From CAZEMR01 sp964513465 (GTDB lineage Bacteria > Bacteroidota > Ignavibacteria > Kapaibacteriales > UBA2268): a stretch of 64,000 bases of DNA. Location of the stretch: NCBI GenBank assembly GCA_964513465.1, contig CAZEMR010000002.1:1-64000 (forward strand), written 5' to 3'. Positions 27,501 through 36,332 of this stretch are shown one piece after another (position 1 is the first letter of the stretch; each line of letters starts with the position of its first letter). The translations under genes and the position numbers were made by a program. The notes beneath the pieces are model-generated. The model saw only the letters and a list, made by a program, of their open reading frames with translations, did not search any database and was not told the DNA's origin.

Positions 27501-28071
27501 AAAAGAAAACGAACGCCTCGAATTTTACGAAAAGCAGGTGGCCGACCTAAAAGAATCCGAAAAGACGCTGCAGGAGACAATTGTCGAAATCAATGATACC
27601 GCCGAGCGGAACTTCCTGGCAACCTTCGACGAGGTACGCACTAATTTCAGGAATCTGTTTATAACGCTGTTTGGCGAAGAAGGCGAGGCCGAAGTGCATC
27701 TGGCCGAGGGCAATGTGCTCGAAAGCGATATCCGGATTACCGCACGCCCCCCCGGCAAGCGTCCGCATACGATCGATATGCTTTCCGGCGGCGAGAAGAC
27801 TCTGACGGCGATTGCGCTGCTGTTTGCGATTTATCTCGTCAAGCCCAGCCCGTTTTGTATACTCGACGAGGTGGACGCGCCGCTGGACGACGCCAATATT
27901 GATAAATTTATAAAAATGATTAAGGAATTCAGCGCTAATACTCAATTCCTTATTGTTACTCATAATAAACGCACAATGGCTGCCTGCGACACAATGTATG
28001 GCATCACAATGCAGGAGGACGGCGTCTCGAAAGTTGTTTCGGTGCGGCTCAGTCGCGAGGAAGTGCAATAA
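24538..28071 (+). CDS. smc: Chromosome segregation ATPase SMC, 1177 aa
   Basis: SMC forms the ring of the condensin-like complex that compacts and segregates the chromosome. The N-terminal head reads [18 protein letters not shown] with Walker A [20 protein letters not shown] (residues about 32-50). Two long coiled-coil arms (about 170-480 and 660-1010) flank a hinge (about 500-640, including [17 protein letters not shown]-like sequence and [14 protein letters not shown]). The C-terminal head has the ABC signature [18 protein letters not shown] (about 1081) and Walker B [16 protein letters not shown] (about 1105). Length is typical. The coil makes long artificial frames on the other strand. 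Confidence 0.97.
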   Translation: [1177 protein letters not shown]

Positions 28072-28150
28072 TCACTTGATTTTTATATTTATTTAGATTA
28101 AATTTTAATTTGCTGAATAGTTGAATTTGAAAGATTAATCGGAGAGAGCG

Positions 28151-28822
28151 ATGAAATTCTATCTTACTTTATTTATAGCGATCGCGCTTGTGTTTACGGC
28201 TTCTGAGTCATTTGCACAGCCGATGGTCGAGCCCGGCTCTGAACAGGAACAAATGCAAGAGCCCGAGGAAGAAAAGATGCAGGAACCCGAAGAAAAAATG
28301 GAAGAGCCCGGCCAGCAGATGCAGGAGCCCGGCTCTGAACAGGAACAAATGATGATGGACGAACCCCAGAAAGTCCCGGAGCATCTGAGATATTACAAAG
28401 ATAAATACGAAGCGGTTTATAACCGCCCGTTCGAGGATGTATGGGCTGCGGTCAAGGAATCAGTAAAGGAAATTGGCTGCATGGTGATGACCGAGAACTA
28501 CCGCCAGACCGACGAGGGGTTCTTCAAAGGAGTAATTAAATCCGACATGTGCGTATTTGTCGAGGGCGACGAGACCCTGGACTCGCTGAAGAAATACAGC
28601 CTCAAAGTGCCCGTCATTCGCGGCGGAATCTGGACAAACGGCCGCATGCAGTACAAATTTATACTGAAGGAACAGGAAGACGCATCGGTAGAGCTTTTGC
28701 TTAACGGCGAAGTCAGCGGCTGGGAAGATCACGTCACCAGCTCGGTGCATTTCTGGCAGTCCAACGGCATGTTCGAGACCTTTATGCTCAACCGCATAAA
28801 CAGGAAGCTGGAAGAAGAATAA
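28151..28822 (+). CDS. Secreted protein with Glu/Met/Pro repeats, 223 aa
   Basis: GGAGAGAG precedes the ATG, and the signal peptide is MKFYLTLFIAIALVFTASES ending at FAQ. Residues 25-75 are low complexity, built on EPGSEQEQM and KMQEPEE units. A perfect 27-base direct repeat encodes EPGSEQEQM twice. From about 80 there is a folded domain starting RYYKDKYEAVYNRPFEDVWA, which resembles the helix-grip/BamC-like pattern seen in periplasmic proteins whose conserved core is AVYNRPFEDVW. Function is not known. It lies alone after smc and shares a bidirectional terminator with the convergent CoA-binding gene. Confidence 0.82.
   Translation: MKFYLTLFIAIALVFTASESFAQPMVEPGSEQEQMQEPEEEKMQEPEEKMEEPGQQMQEPGSEQEQMMMDEPQKVPEHLRYYKDKYEAVYNRPFEDVWAAVKESVKEIGCMVMTENYRQTDEGFFKGVIKSDMCVFVEGDETLDSLKKYSLKVPVIRGGIWTNGRMQYKFILKEQEDASVELLLNGEVSGWEDHVTSSVHFWQSNGMFETFMLNRINRKLEEE
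28229..28351 (+). repeat. 27-bp perfect direct repeat within the Glu/Met/Pro region
   Basis: The identical 27-base unit starts at 28229 and at 28325 (96 bases apart, an in-frame interval) and encodes EPGSEQEQM. Identity at the DNA level points to recent duplication and potential length variation by slippage or recombination. Confidence 0.85.
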
Positions 28823-28841
28823 TTGCCGCTATTAAAAAAAT

Positions 28842-28876
28842 AGCGCGTCCTGATGAATCGGGTCGCGCTTTTTTAA
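28842..28876. terminator. Bidirectional terminator between convergent genes
   Basis: AGCGCG(TCC) at 28842-28850 pairs with (GGT)CGCGCT at 28861-28869. A run of A precedes and TTTTTT follows, so it can stop both the plus-strand repeat-protein gene and the minus-strand CoA-binding gene. Confidence 0.8.
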
Positions 28877-28915
28877 TAAAATATTAAATCTAAATAATTA
28901 TATTGGGGGTACATA

Positions 28916-29317
28916 TTATTTATGGATGTATTCTTTATACATGCATTTGTCCTGAATGAACTCAATGCCATTATCTTCGGCGAGCTGCCTGGCTGATTCG
29001 TTTATTATGCCTTCCTGCAGCCAGATAAGGCGGATGTCGCCGGTTTCTTTGCGGCGTTCTACGGCCTGGCTGACGATGGCTTCGGCCTCGGCTGAGGGGC
29101 GGAATACATTCAGAATGTCGATTTTGGCGGGAACGTCCTTGAGCGAAGGGTAGGCCTTAAGTCCGGCAATGCTGTCGGTGGTCGGATTGATCGGATATAT
29201 ATCATATCCCTGGCCGATGAAATATGCGGGCACCTGGTGGGCGGGCTTCATGGCATTTTTGGACATTCCGATAACGGCGATGGTATTGTATTCGTCGAAA
29301 ATTCTATTGAAATCCAT
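28916..29317 (-). CDS. CoA-binding domain protein (YccU-type), 133 aa
   Basis: A single Rossmann-like CoA_binding domain covers the whole protein. The nucleotide loop is VIGMSKNAMKPAHQVPAYF (residues 14-32), followed by YDIYPINPTTD, DILNVFRPSAEAEAIV and IRLIWLQEGIINE. This is the small stand-alone family related to the N-terminal domain of succinyl-CoA synthetase alpha; its physiological role is unknown. GGGAG lies 8 bases before the ATG. It is divergent from the glycosyltransferase operon that starts at 29496. Confidence 0.93.
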   Translation of the reverse strand: MDFNRIFDEYNTIAVIGMSKNAMKPAHQVPAYFIGQGYDIYPINPTTDSIAGLKAYPSLKDVPAKIDILNVFRPSAEAEAIVSQAVERRKETGDIRLIWLQEGIINESARQLAEDNGIEFIQDKCMYKEYIHK

Positions 29318-29368
29318 AATCGCTCCCTGATTTTTGAAAGGAAAATTTGGTGGTATCTATAAAAAAAT

Positions 29369-29392
29369 CACGATAATAAAAATAAAATCGTG
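29369..29392. repeat. Inverted repeat CACGAT-N12-ATCGTG in divergent promoter region
   Basis: Perfect 6-base arms at 29369-29374 and 29387-29392 surround a 12-base A/T spacer. It lies between the divergent CoA-binding gene and the glycosyltransferase operon, upstream of the predicted promoter at 29431. The geometry suits a dimeric regulator, but AT-rich DNA produces such repeats by chance. Confidence 0.3.
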
Positions 29393-29430
29393 TAATTCCT
29401 TGTGAATCATAGCTTCAATAATAAAAAAGC

Positions 29431-29460
29431 TTGAATTTACGGCATAACATTGTAATTTTG
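29431..29460 (+). promoter_or_regulatory. Bacteroidota-type promoter for the plus-strand glycan operon
   Basis: TTG at 29431-29433, a 19-base spacer, then TAATTTTG at 29453-29460: an exact match to the TTG-N19-TAnnTTTG consensus used by the primary sigma factor of Bacteroidota. The transcript would start near 29465, about 30 bases before the ATG of the first glycosyltransferase. Confidence 0.55.
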
Positions 29461-29495
29461 TAATTAAGTAATATAATTAAATTATATTTGGTGAA

Positions 29496-30662
29496 ATGAC
29501 AGAAAACCCCGACACAATTCGCGACGAAATCGAATTATCAGTTGTCATGCCCTGCCTGAACGAAGCCGAAACCCTCGGTATATGCATCAGCAAGGCCATG
29601 AATTTTATGAAAGAGCACAAAATCCACGGCGAGGTCGTGATCGGCGACAATGGCAGCACCGACGGCTCGCAGGAGATTGCGCGCAATCTCGGCGCGCGAG
29701 TGGTTAATGTGCCCGCCCGCGGCTATGGCAACGCATTGATCGGAGGCATTGCAGCGGCCCGCGGCAAATACATAATTATGGGCGATTCCGACGACAGCTA
29801 TGATTTCACTGCGCTCATGCCATTTGTGGAGAAATTGCGCGAGGGCCACGACCTCGTAATGGGCAACCGTTTCAAGGGCGGAATCAAGCCCGGGGCAATG
29901 CCGCCGCTGCATAGATATCTGGGCAATCCGGTACTTTCCTTTATTGGCCGGCTGTTCTTCAGCAGCCGGATAGGAGATTTCCACTGCGGGCTGCGCGGCT
30001 TCACCAAAAAGGCATTCGAGCGGATGGAACTTAGAACCACCGGAATGGAATTCGCCAGCGAAATGGTGGTCAAAGCCACACTACATAAACTTGACATTGC
30101 CGAAGTGCCAACTACTCTATCGCCGGACGGCCGCAGCGGCGAACCCCACCTGCGCAGCTTCCGCGACGGATGGAGGCATTTGCGCTTTCTGCTGCTCTAC
30201 AGCCCGCGCTGGCTGTTTTTCTATCCCGGATTGCTGTTGATGGTGGTCGGAGTATTTGTGACTCTATTGCTGCTTCCCGGTCCCAAAGCCGCGTTGGATA
30301 TACACACAATACTTTTTGCTGTGGCGGCAATTATCATCGGCTTCCAGTCTGTGGCATTTGCGGTGCTGACAAAAACGTATGCCATCCAGGAGAAGTTAAT
30401 CCCGGGCAATGAACGGTTGGAGCACTGGCTTAATAAAATCACGCTCGAGTTTGGGATCATCCTTGGCGGGGCATTATTGCTGGCAGGCGTCGGCGGAGCA
30501 ATATATTCTTTTGTCATTTGGCAGGAGGGGTCATTTCAGGCGCTGGGAATTACACAGACCATGAGAATAGTGATTACGTCGGTGGCGTTTCTGGCGATCG
30601 GAGTGCAGATAATTATTTTCAGCTTTTTTTACAGCATATTGAGATTAAAGCTTAAGGATTAA
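29496..30662 (+). CDS. Membrane-anchored GT2 glycosyltransferase, 388 aa
   Basis: The GT-A domain at residues 10-235 carries SVVMPCLNEAETLGICI, GDNGSTDGSQEIA, the DxD-type GDSDDSYDF, GNRFKGG and FHCGLRGFTKKAFERMELRT. This pattern fits dolichyl-phosphate-glucose/mannose-synthase-like enzymes, which load a sugar onto a polyprenyl phosphate. About four hydrophobic helices follow: 243-265 (LFFYPGLLLMVVGVFVTLLL), 272-293, 325-345 and 358-382. They would hold it in the inner membrane. First gene of a three-gene operon; 18 bases to the next gene. Confidence 0.92.
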   Translation: MTENPDTIRDEIELSVVMPCLNEAETLGICISKAMNFMKEHKIHGEVVIGDNGSTDGSQEIARNLGARVVNVPARGYGNALIGGIAAARGKYIIMGDSDDSYDFTALMPFVEKLREGHDLVMGNRFKGGIKPGAMPPLHRYLGNPVLSFIGRLFFSSRIGDFHCGLRGFTKKAFERMELRTTGMEFASEMVVKATLHKLDIAEVPTTLSPDGRSGEPHLRSFRDGWRHLRFLLLYSPRWLFFYPGLLLMVVGVFVTLLLLPGPKAALDIHTILFAVAAIIIGFQSVAFAVLTKTYAIQEKLIPGNERLEHWLNKITLEFGIILGGALLLAGVGGAIYSFVIWQEGSFQALGITQTMRIVITSVAFLAIGVQIIIFSFFYSILRLKLKD

Positions 30663-30680
30663 TTAAAAAATCAGATAGTT

Positions 30681-32090
30681 ATGAGCGATAAAACGAGGAA
30701 AAACTTCCTTCCGGTTCGTCCGGAATGGCTGCTGGTTATCATTGGGCTTGTTCTGGGGTGGTCAATTGCATTAGTCAATCCGCCATTTCATTCGAACGAC
30801 GAGGATCGCCATTTTTTGTATGCATACTCTATTGCCCAGGGCGACTGGACGCCGGAGGTTCGCAATAACAAAAGAGGAGTCGATCTGCCCGAGAATCTTG
30901 TCAATATGGTCCGGAGCTTCCAGGGCATTCCGTTTCATCAGGGCAGTAAAATACCCGAAAGCAAACTCGAAGAAATCCGCACGGTAGATCTGGAACCGAG
31001 TAAAACCACGTTTTACTCAAATCCGAATCAGTCAAATAATCCTCTTCCGTATATCCCCGCTGCGGTCGGCGTTATTTTTGGCAAATTTATTGACTCCAAT
31101 CCGATATTCATATTATGGTCGGCGAGGGTGTTTTCTTTATTTGCGTATCTGGCTCTTTTGTATCTTGCTGTTCGTGTTACTCCGGTTTTCAAAAATGTAT
31201 TTATGCTGGCGGGTCTGATGCCTATGGCGCTATTCCAGGCGGCTTCGGTGACCTATGACGTTATGGTGATAGCCTCCTCGTTTTTATTAGTAGCTTATAT
31301 CCTCAGGCTTGCGCTGGACGACCGAATAAAACGCCTTAGATTCACGGACTATGCGGCAATTATTGCAATATTATTGGTACTCAATGCCTCCAAGGAGGGG
31401 TATTTTTTGCTGGGATTTTTGTTTTTCATTATCCCTTATCGCAAGATAAATAATATAGTTATATATATATTAATGATCGCGTTTGTTATATTAACATACT
31501 ATATAGAATCGGTGACCTGGGACTGGATAATGGCAACTGCTGTCAAAGGCAGCACCGGCCAGGCTTTCCAGAAAGATTTTGCTTTCGGAGGCATGAGCAG
31601 CATTTTCGACCGGCTCGAGCAGCCTTTTGAATTTATCGGGCTGGTTTTCCAGAATATACTCCACTTCAAACAGGAGTGGGCTGCAGGAATTATTGGCCGG
31701 TTCGGGTATTCATATACTAATCTGCCGACTTTCTGGCTTGCGCTTTATGGCATTGTGCTGTTAATAGCGGCGCTAACCGATGGACGCCGCGAATTCGACA
31801 TCAAACCCTGGCAGAAACTTATTATATTTGCAATTGGATTTATCAATTTAATGATGATAATAGTCGGATTCTTAATTGTGGGGTCGCCCAAGGGCGCGCA
31901 TATGATATTCGGAATGCAGGGCCGCTATCTGATTCCGGTGGTGCCGCTGGTATTGCTGCTGCTTTATAACGGCGAATTCACAAGCGAAAAATGGCGAAAA
32001 TACCGTCCCTTCGTATTCGGAGGGATTGCACTCATTGTACTTATTTATACCGTTTCGTTTATTAGTGATACTTTCTATCAGGCTGTATGA
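30681..32090 (+). CDS. DUF2142 polytopic membrane protein, 469 aa
   Basis: About ten transmembrane helices are visible, beginning WLLVIIGLVLGWSIALV (15-31) and including the region 150-330. The loop after the first helix reads NPPFHSNDEDRHFLYAYSIA, whose acidic DED patch is characteristic of DUF2142/GT-C-like proteins that use polyprenyl-phosphate sugars. MPMALFQAASVTYDVMVI and LNASKEGYFLL are also typical of DUF2142. A likely role is transferring a lipid-linked sugar on the periplasmic side, perhaps one made by the preceding GT2; that link is inference. Its stop overlaps the next start by four bases. Confidence 0.85.
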   Translation: MSDKTRKNFLPVRPEWLLVIIGLVLGWSIALVNPPFHSNDEDRHFLYAYSIAQGDWTPEVRNNKRGVDLPENLVNMVRSFQGIPFHQGSKIPESKLEEIRTVDLEPSKTTFYSNPNQSNNPLPYIPAAVGVIFGKFIDSNPIFILWSARVFSLFAYLALLYLAVRVTPVFKNVFMLAGLMPMALFQAASVTYDVMVIASSFLLVAYILRLALDDRIKRLRFTDYAAIIAILLVLNASKEGYFLLGFLFFIIPYRKINNIVIYILMIAFVILTYYIESVTWDWIMATAVKGSTGQAFQKDFAFGGMSSIFDRLEQPFEFIGLVFQNILHFKQEWAAGIIGRFGYSYTNLPTFWLALYGIVLLIAALTDGRREFDIKPWQKLIIFAIGFINLMMIIVGFLIVGSPKGAHMIFGMQGRYLIPVVPLVLLLLYNGEFTSEKWRKYRPFVFGGIALIVLIYTVSFISDTFYQAV

Positions 32091-32869
32091 GTCCGGAGCG
32101 GAAAAAGCCAAAAATATCGATCATTACGGTGGTTTATAATGGCGAGGAGCATATCGAGGAATGCATTCGGAGCGTACTCGACCAGACCTATGACAATATC
32201 GAATATATAATTATCGATGGCGGCAGCACCGACGGCACCCTCGCAATCGCGGCCAGATATACCGATCGTATAGATAAAATCGTCTCCGAGCCCGACGAGG
32301 GGATTTATGATGCCATGAACAAGGGCATAGGCCACGCCACCGGCGACATCGTCGGATTTATTCACTCAGATGATTACTACTCCACCCCCCGGGCCATTGA
32401 AATGATTGCCGATAGGTTTATTTCTACTCTTGCCGACTGCGTTTACGCCGAGATGGAATACATTCGCCGCACTGCCGGGCAAAAGAAGGTTATCCGCTAC
32501 TGGAAGGCGTTGCCATTCCGCACAGGAATTATGAAGACGGGATGGTTTCCGGCGACTCCGACTTTTTTCGCCCGCCGCCGGCATTACATTAATTATGGTG
32601 GATTCAATACCGAGCTGAATATCTCGGCCGATTTTGAGCTGATATTGCGCTTCTGCGATATTATTGGCCTCAGGGCGGCGTTTGTGCCAAAAGTAATAAT
32701 ACACATGCGCTACGGCGGCGAGAGCAACCGCAATATTGGCAATATCTGGGAGGGCGTAAAGCAGTGCCGCCGCGCATTCCTGATGAACGATATATATATA
32801 TCGCCTCTATTTCTGATCAAATCTGTCTATTTCCGTTTTACCCAGCTTTTTGTCCGCTCGCACTCATGA
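32087..32869 (+). CDS. GT2 glycosyltransferase (WcaA/WcaE-like), 260 aa
   Basis: A soluble GT-A enzyme without membrane helices. Motifs: ISIITVVYNGEEHIEECIRS (10-29), IIIDGGSTDGTLAIA (42-56), SEPDEGIYDAMNKGIGHATG (66-85), the metal-binding FIHSDDYY (90-97) and ISADFELILRF (about 185). The SEPDEGIYDAMNKG signature is common in colanic-acid and O-antigen transferases. The start overlaps the DUF2142 gene (ATGA). Its 3' end overlaps the convergent fcl gene by six bases. Confidence 0.93.
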   Translation: MSPERKKPKISIITVVYNGEEHIEECIRSVLDQTYDNIEYIIIDGGSTDGTLAIAARYTDRIDKIVSEPDEGIYDAMNKGIGHATGDIVGFIHSDDYYSTPRAIEMIADRFISTLADCVYAEMEYIRRTAGQKKVIRYWKALPFRTGIMKTGWFPATPTFFARRRHYINYGGFNTELNISADFELILRFCDIIGLRAAFVPKVIIHMRYGGESNRNIGNIWEGVKQCRRAFLMNDIYISPLFLIKSVYFRFTQLFVRSHS

Positions 32870-33922
32870 TTCCAGATAGTTATCGACCACCCGTGTAATG
32901 CCCTCGCGCAGCGAGACATTATGCTGCCAGCCAAGATTATTCAGCCGCGATACATCGAGCAGCTTCCGCGGAGTGCCGTCCGGCTTTGAAGAATCGAAAT
33001 CAAGCTCGCCGCGGTATCCGGCCACATCTTTGATAATCCGCGCAAGATCGGTGATCGTAAGGTCTTCGCCGGTACCGATATTCACAAATTCCCCGATTTT
33101 TTCAAATCCATAATTTTCCATCAGATAAACGCAGGCGTCTGCCATGTCCTCGACGTAGAGGAATTCCCGCTTTACACGGCCAGTGCCCCACAGGCGGATT
33201 TTGTCGTCATAAATCCCCACCCGCGACAGCACGTCGCGAAGCTCATCTTCGGTGGCCTGAGCAAAATCGCGATCGAGGCCGAATCCCAGCGGCCGGGCCG
33301 AAATATCGCGCCGGATGAAGTCATAATCCGACATCATTAGAGCGCGGCCGAGGATCATTTTGCGGATTAGCGCCGGCATCACGTGAGATTTCTCGAGATT
33401 GAAATTGTCGTTCGGACCGTATAGATTTGTCGGCATTACGGAAATGAAATCCGTGCCGTATTGCTCATTGAAATAGCGGCAGAGCTTAATTGCGGCGATT
33501 TTGGCGATTGCATATGGTTCATTGGTCGGCTCGAGCTGCCCGGTCAGGAGATAGTCCTCCTTCATCGGCTGGGGCGCCCCTTTGGGATAAATGCACGAGG
33601 AGCCGAGATTCAGCAGGCGGGATACGCCGCTTTTCCACGCCGCATGGATGATATTCATAGCTATCGCAATATTGTCATAAATAAAATCCGCGCGATAGGT
33701 GTTATTGGCCACAATTCCGCCCACGCGAGCGGCTGCGAGAAAGACGTACTCCGGCTTTTCGGCGGCAAACATCTCTTCGGTGGCGGATTGATCGCGGAAA
33801 TCAATATCGCCGATATCCTTCAAAATGAAATTGTTATATCCCTTCGATATTAGATTCCGATGGATTGCGCTGCCGACCATCCCGCGGTATCCGGCGATCA
33901 GTATTTCAGAATTTTTTTCCAT
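32864..33922 (-). CDS. fcl: GDP-L-fucose synthase, 352 aa
   Basis: This enzyme epimerises and reduces GDP-4-keto-6-deoxymannose to GDP-L-fucose with NADPH. It has GYRGMVGSAI (11-20) for NADP, AARVGGI, the catalytic Ser/Cys in SSCIYP (about 107-112) and the YAIAK pair (about 138-142). MPTNLYGPNDNF and KREFLYVEDMADACVYL follow. It is about 30 residues longer than the E. coli enzyme because of a segment at about 195-235 (DFIRRDISARPLGFGLDRDF), a known long-form variant. It lies 11 bases after gmd, last gene of the minus-strand glycan operon. Confidence 0.96.
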   Translation of the reverse strand: MEKNSEILIAGYRGMVGSAIHRNLISKGYNNFILKDIGDIDFRDQSATEEMFAAEKPEYVFLAAARVGGIVANNTYRADFIYDNIAIAMNIIHAAWKSGVSRLLNLGSSCIYPKGAPQPMKEDYLLTGQLEPTNEPYAIAKIAAIKLCRYFNEQYGTDFISVMPTNLYGPNDNFNLEKSHVMPALIRKMILGRALMMSDYDFIRRDISARPLGFGLDRDFAQATEDELRDVLSRVGIYDDKIRLWGTGRVKREFLYVEDMADACVYLMENYGFEKIGEFVNIGTGEDLTITDLARIIKDVAGYRGELDFDSSKPDGTPRKLLDVSRLNNLGWQHNVSLREGITRVVDNYLES

Positions 33923-33933
33923 AATTAATTAAA

Positions 33934-35070
33934 TCAATAAAATTTGACAAATTCGTGATTCGTCCAGTCCAGGCCTTTTGCCCGGATTGCGGCAATCCCC
34001 TCGCCTTTCGATTCGAGGCCGTTGTGCATCATATCGAAATCCACCATGATACGCACAAGTTCATTGAATGTAATGCGGGGCCCCCATTCGAGCTGACGGC
34101 GGGCTTTGCTGATGTCCGCAAGCAAGTAGTCCACCTCTGTCGGCCGGAAATATCGCGGATCGATCGCGATAAGTGTCTGACCAGACTTGAGTACATTGCC
34201 CCATTTCTCATCGAAGCTTTCGGCGATTCCGCGCGTTTCGATGCCTTCGCCGACCCATTTGATGCGGACTCCTGCGTATGAGAAAGCTTCCTCGACGAAT
34301 TGCCGCACGGAGTGGCTCTGACCGGTGCCGACGCAGTAGTCGTCGGCTTTGTCCTGCTGGAGCATCAGCCACATCATTTCGATATATTCCGGTGCGAATC
34401 CCCAGTCGCGCTTGGCATCGAGATTGCCGAGGTATATCTGAGGCTGCTTCCCGGCGAGAATACGCGCCACCGCACGAGTGATCTTTCGCGTAACGAAGGT
34501 TTCGCCGCGGCGCGGACTTTCGTGATTAAACAATATCCCGTTTGATGCGTGCAGATTATACCCCTGGCGGTAATTCACCGTAATCCAGTATGCGTATAGC
34601 TTGGCTGCCGCGTAAGGGCTCTGCGGCTGGAAGGGCGTGCCTTCGCTTTGCGGCGGTGCGGCGGCTCCGAAAAGCTCCGACGACGACGCCTGGTAATACC
34701 GTGTTTTTATCCCGCTGCGGCGGATCGATTCCAGAATTCGCGTGGTGCCGATCCCGGTGATGTTGCCCGTGTATTCCGGCATATCGAACGAAACGCGGAC
34801 GTGGCTCTGCGCGCCGAGATGATAGACCTCGTCGGGGACGATATTATATATAATTTCGGTCAAAAGCCCCGGATCGGCCAGATCGCCATAGTGGAGCTTC
34901 AAATTTGCCTGAGGGTGGTGCGGGTCCATATATATATGATCGAGGCGGTGCGTATTGAACGTACTTGCACGGCGGATAAGGCCGTGAACTTCGTAGCCCT
35001 TCGATAAAAGAAATTCCGCCAGATACGAACCGTCCTGGCCAGTTATGCCTGTAATAAATGCTTTTTTCAT
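33934..35070 (-). CDS. gmd: GDP-mannose 4,6-dehydratase, 378 aa
   Basis: Converts GDP-D-mannose to GDP-4-keto-6-deoxy-D-mannose, first step to GDP-L-fucose. Motifs: [20 protein letters not shown] (NADP-binding), [41 protein letters not shown], the catalytic [32 protein letters not shown] and [17 protein letters not shown]. The start at ATG 35070 follows the upstream stop by one base (TGATATG); a GTG at 35079 overlapping the upstream gene is the alternative. With fcl it makes a complete GDP-fucose pathway. Confidence 0.97.
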   Translation of the reverse strand: MKKAFITGITGQDGSYLAEFLLSKGYEVHGLIRRASTFNTHRLDHIYMDPHHPQANLKLHYGDLADPGLLTEIIYNIVPDEVYHLGAQSHVRVSFDMPEYTGNITGIGTTRILESIRRSGIKTRYYQASSSELFGAAAPPQSEGTPFQPQSPYAAAKLYAYWITVNYRQGYNLHASNGILFNHESPRRGETFVTRKITRAVARILAGKQPQIYLGNLDAKRDWGFAPEYIEMMWLMLQQDKADDYCVGTGQSHSVRQFVEEAFSYAGVRIKWVGEGIETRGIAESFDEKWGNVLKSGQTLIAIDPRYFRPTEVDYLLADISKARRQLEWGPRITFNELVRIMVDFDMMHNGLESKGEGIAAIRAKGLDWTNHEFVKFY

Positions 35071-35071
35071 A

Positions 35072-36331
35072 TCACTCACTTTTTGTATTTATCATATGTT
35101 CATATAATTCAATGTATTTATTGGCCATTACGAGATGATCGCGCTGCCCAATCGAATTTTTCCTGATCTTAAGATTATCAAAATAATATTTATTATCCAA
35201 AAAATCATTAAGAGATTTCGCAAGCGAATCAGAATTCGGCTCCTCGCATAAAATTCCGTTCTCGCCGTGATCGACCATTTCTTTGATGCCGCCGATCGGA
35301 AATCCGACGACCGGAGTGCCGCACATCAGCGATTCGACGACGGTATTCGGATAATTATCCGCCAGCGATGGAGTTACGAATGCGTTAGCTGCGGAATAAA
35401 CCATGCTTATTTTCTCCTCGCCGGCGATAAAGCCCAGTTCATGCAGCGGCAGGCCCTCGGGAATGTCAATCCCTGCGGATTCGCCAAGCGATACGAGCAG
35501 GACGTCGCTCCGGCCGGAGAGCTTTCCGAAGGCCTCCAGAATAACCCGATAGCCTTTATACCAGCGGTCGAGCTTGTCGGATACGAACAACAGTACCCGC
35601 CGGCCCTCCGGGATTCCCAGCTCGCGACGCGCTTCCGTGGGATCATGGCGCGTAAATTTTTGAGAATCAATGCCGTTATTGATTACCTCATGCGGGAATG
35701 GCGAGAATAAAGGGCTGGCGGCTGAGGTTTCGCCAAGCCAGCGCGAAGGGGTCACCACGGTAAGATTTTTAGCCGTGGTCATGCCCTCTTTTTTTATATT
35801 TAAATATTTTTTTGAAAAATCCGGATTAATCGTACCCTGAAGCTGAGGGCAATCCGAGCAATCCTCCATAAATTTCTTGCATCCGAAGGTAACATGGCAG
35901 CCGCCGGAGAATGGAAACATATCGTGAAAAGTCCAGACCACCGGCCGGTCTGCGCGCCGGAAAAATGTCCGCCAGTCCAGGAAATACGGCACCCAGTGCA
36001 GATTGACCACATCCGCCCACTTGAATAAGGGGTGCGAAGTCAGGTCGAATGCGGATTGAGGCGGCGAGAAAATCTCGAACTCGCCCTTGCGCCCCAGCAT
36101 TTTTAGTTTATTAATTCCCGGATAAAATGCCGCTCGGAAAAAATGCAGGGTATTGCCGACAGCGCCGGGATTTTTATAATCGTTGAATTGATATGATTCC
36201 TCGACGGCCTTTTTATTAAACATAAGCAGCAGCTTCGATTCCTCACCCGCTTCGCGGAGCGCGCGGTGCAGCCTGATTGCGGCGATGCCTGCGCCTCCGG
36301 TATCGAGTGATGTTATGTTCAGAATTTTCAT
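35072..36331 (-). CDS. GT4 glycosyltransferase (WcaC-like), 419 aa
   Basis: A GT-B retaining transferase. The N-terminal Gly-rich loop is [20 protein letters not shown] (4-23). The segment [19 protein letters not shown] with DCSDCPQL (about 135-170) is typical of the WcaC-like subgroup. The donor-binding C-terminal domain contains [20 protein letters not shown] (about 330-350), with the E-x7-E type acceptor of nucleotide sugar. Together with its neighbours it probably adds one residue to a fucose-containing surface polysaccharide. One base separates it from the preceding gene (TGATATG junction, identical to the one before gmd). Confidence 0.92.
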   Translation of the reverse strand: MKILNITSLDTGGAGIAAIRLHRALREAGEESKLLLMFNKKAVEESYQFNDYKNPGAVGNTLHFFRAAFYPGINKLKMLGRKGEFEIFSPPQSAFDLTSHPLFKWADVVNLHWVPYFLDWRTFFRRADRPVVWTFHDMFPFSGGCHVTFGCKKFMEDCSDCPQLQGTINPDFSKKYLNIKKEGMTTAKNLTVVTPSRWLGETSAASPLFSPFPHEVINNGIDSQKFTRHDPTEARRELGIPEGRRVLLFVSDKLDRWYKGYRVILEAFGKLSGRSDVLLVSLGESAGIDIPEGLPLHELGFIAGEEKISMVYSAANAFVTPSLADNYPNTVVESLMCGTPVVGFPIGGIKEMVDHGENGILCEEPNSDSLAKSLNDFLDNKYYFDNLKIRKNSIGQRDHLVMANKYIELYEHMINTKSE

Positions 36332-36332
36332 A

